Source: CAZIWJ01 sp964542855 (GTDB taxonomy: Bacteria > Bacteroidota > Bacteroidia > Cytophagales > Cyclobacteriaceae). From it: 23,339 nucleotides of DNA. Below, in pieces: positions 23,205 through 23,339 of the stretch; positions within the stretch are counted from its first letter, which is position 1, and each line of letters begins with the position of its first letter. Below the pieces are notes generated by a model. It searched no databases, had not been told where the DNA came from, and was given only the letters and a program-made list of their open reading frames with translations. Position numbers and translations under genes: made by a program. The stretch covers positions 1 to 23,339 of the forward strand of contig CAZIWJ010000027.1 of the NCBI GenBank assembly GCA_964542855.1. Reading direction: 5' to 3'.

Positions 23205-23276
23205 ATGACTACACGCTATTCGGCCAAACCGGTTACTGCGCGATACATTATAGCGCTAAAACCGGTCAATGGTTAA
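23205..23276 (+). CDS. Possible small ORF (23 codons) with a Shine-Dalgarno-like site
   Basis: ATG 23205 is preceded by CGGAG six bases upstream and opens a 23-residue frame (starting MTTRYSAK, ending ALKPVNG) that stops at TAA 23274-23276. It lies between the operon terminator and the window edge with no other gene in the 216-bp gap. Because few genes here use a Shine-Dalgarno and the frame is tiny, this could be chance. It could also be a leader peptide of a gene beyond the window. Confidence 0.2.
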   Translation: MTTRYSAKPVTARYIIALKPVNG

Positions 23277-23339
23277 CCATTGCACCTTTATTAGACAAAC
23301 TCAACCCGTATTACTGTTAAAAACTGGTAAACTCGTGCT

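Overview
The window looks like chromosome from a member of the Bacteroidota, most likely a Cytophagales-type bacterium. Supporting evidence: a secreted metalloprotease with a type IX secretion (T9SS) C-terminal domain, outer-membrane beta-barrel and SusE/PorT-era style lipoproteins, a Bacteroidota-type single-chain L-serine dehydratase, a small exosortase with a membrane partner, a large sortilin-like beta-propeller protein, and start codons that mostly lack Shine-Dalgarno sequences. No phage, insertion sequence, rRNA, tRNA or CRISPR array was seen.

Left part (1-6576): a BCCT osmolyte transporter with a clean terminator; an orphan secreted protein; a small lipoprotein gene facing it across a bidirectional terminator; then a tight, overlapping run apbE (flavin transferase), anmK (cell-wall sugar recycling) and an outer-membrane beta-barrel protein. 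Next (6743-10039) is a very long sortilin-type propeller protein, again ending in a strong terminator.

Middle (10040-11705): this is the least ordinary stretch. It holds an orphan all-helical protein gene whose upstream region carries two copies of the same dyad (TTGTC-N7-GACAA) exactly 116 bp apart. Downstream come two stacked terminators and a degenerate tandem array with an exact 20-bp period (conserved ATCGTGG plus a T-tract, four variable bases between), followed within 30-40 bp by a perfect DnaA box. Two decayed-looking open frames flank these elements. The array is iteron-like in form, but could equally be a repeat in the 3' untranslated region of rlmN, which is transcribed towards it.

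Right part (11706-23339): rlmN divergent from an FkbM methyltransferase; a glyoxalase-like protein facing a coupled dtd-mazG pair; a ROK sugar kinase facing an M14 carboxypeptidase lipoprotein; a single-chain L-serine dehydratase facing a T9SS metalloprotease; and finally an exosortase, its putative membrane partner and a WcaF-like acetyltransferase in an overlapping operon. That last set suggests coupling of protein sorting with exopolysaccharide production, although no PEP-CTERM type substrate is present here.

Functions of housekeeping genes are well supported by visible motifs. Regulatory dyads, the repeat array and the gene remnants are sequence observations whose functions are inference.
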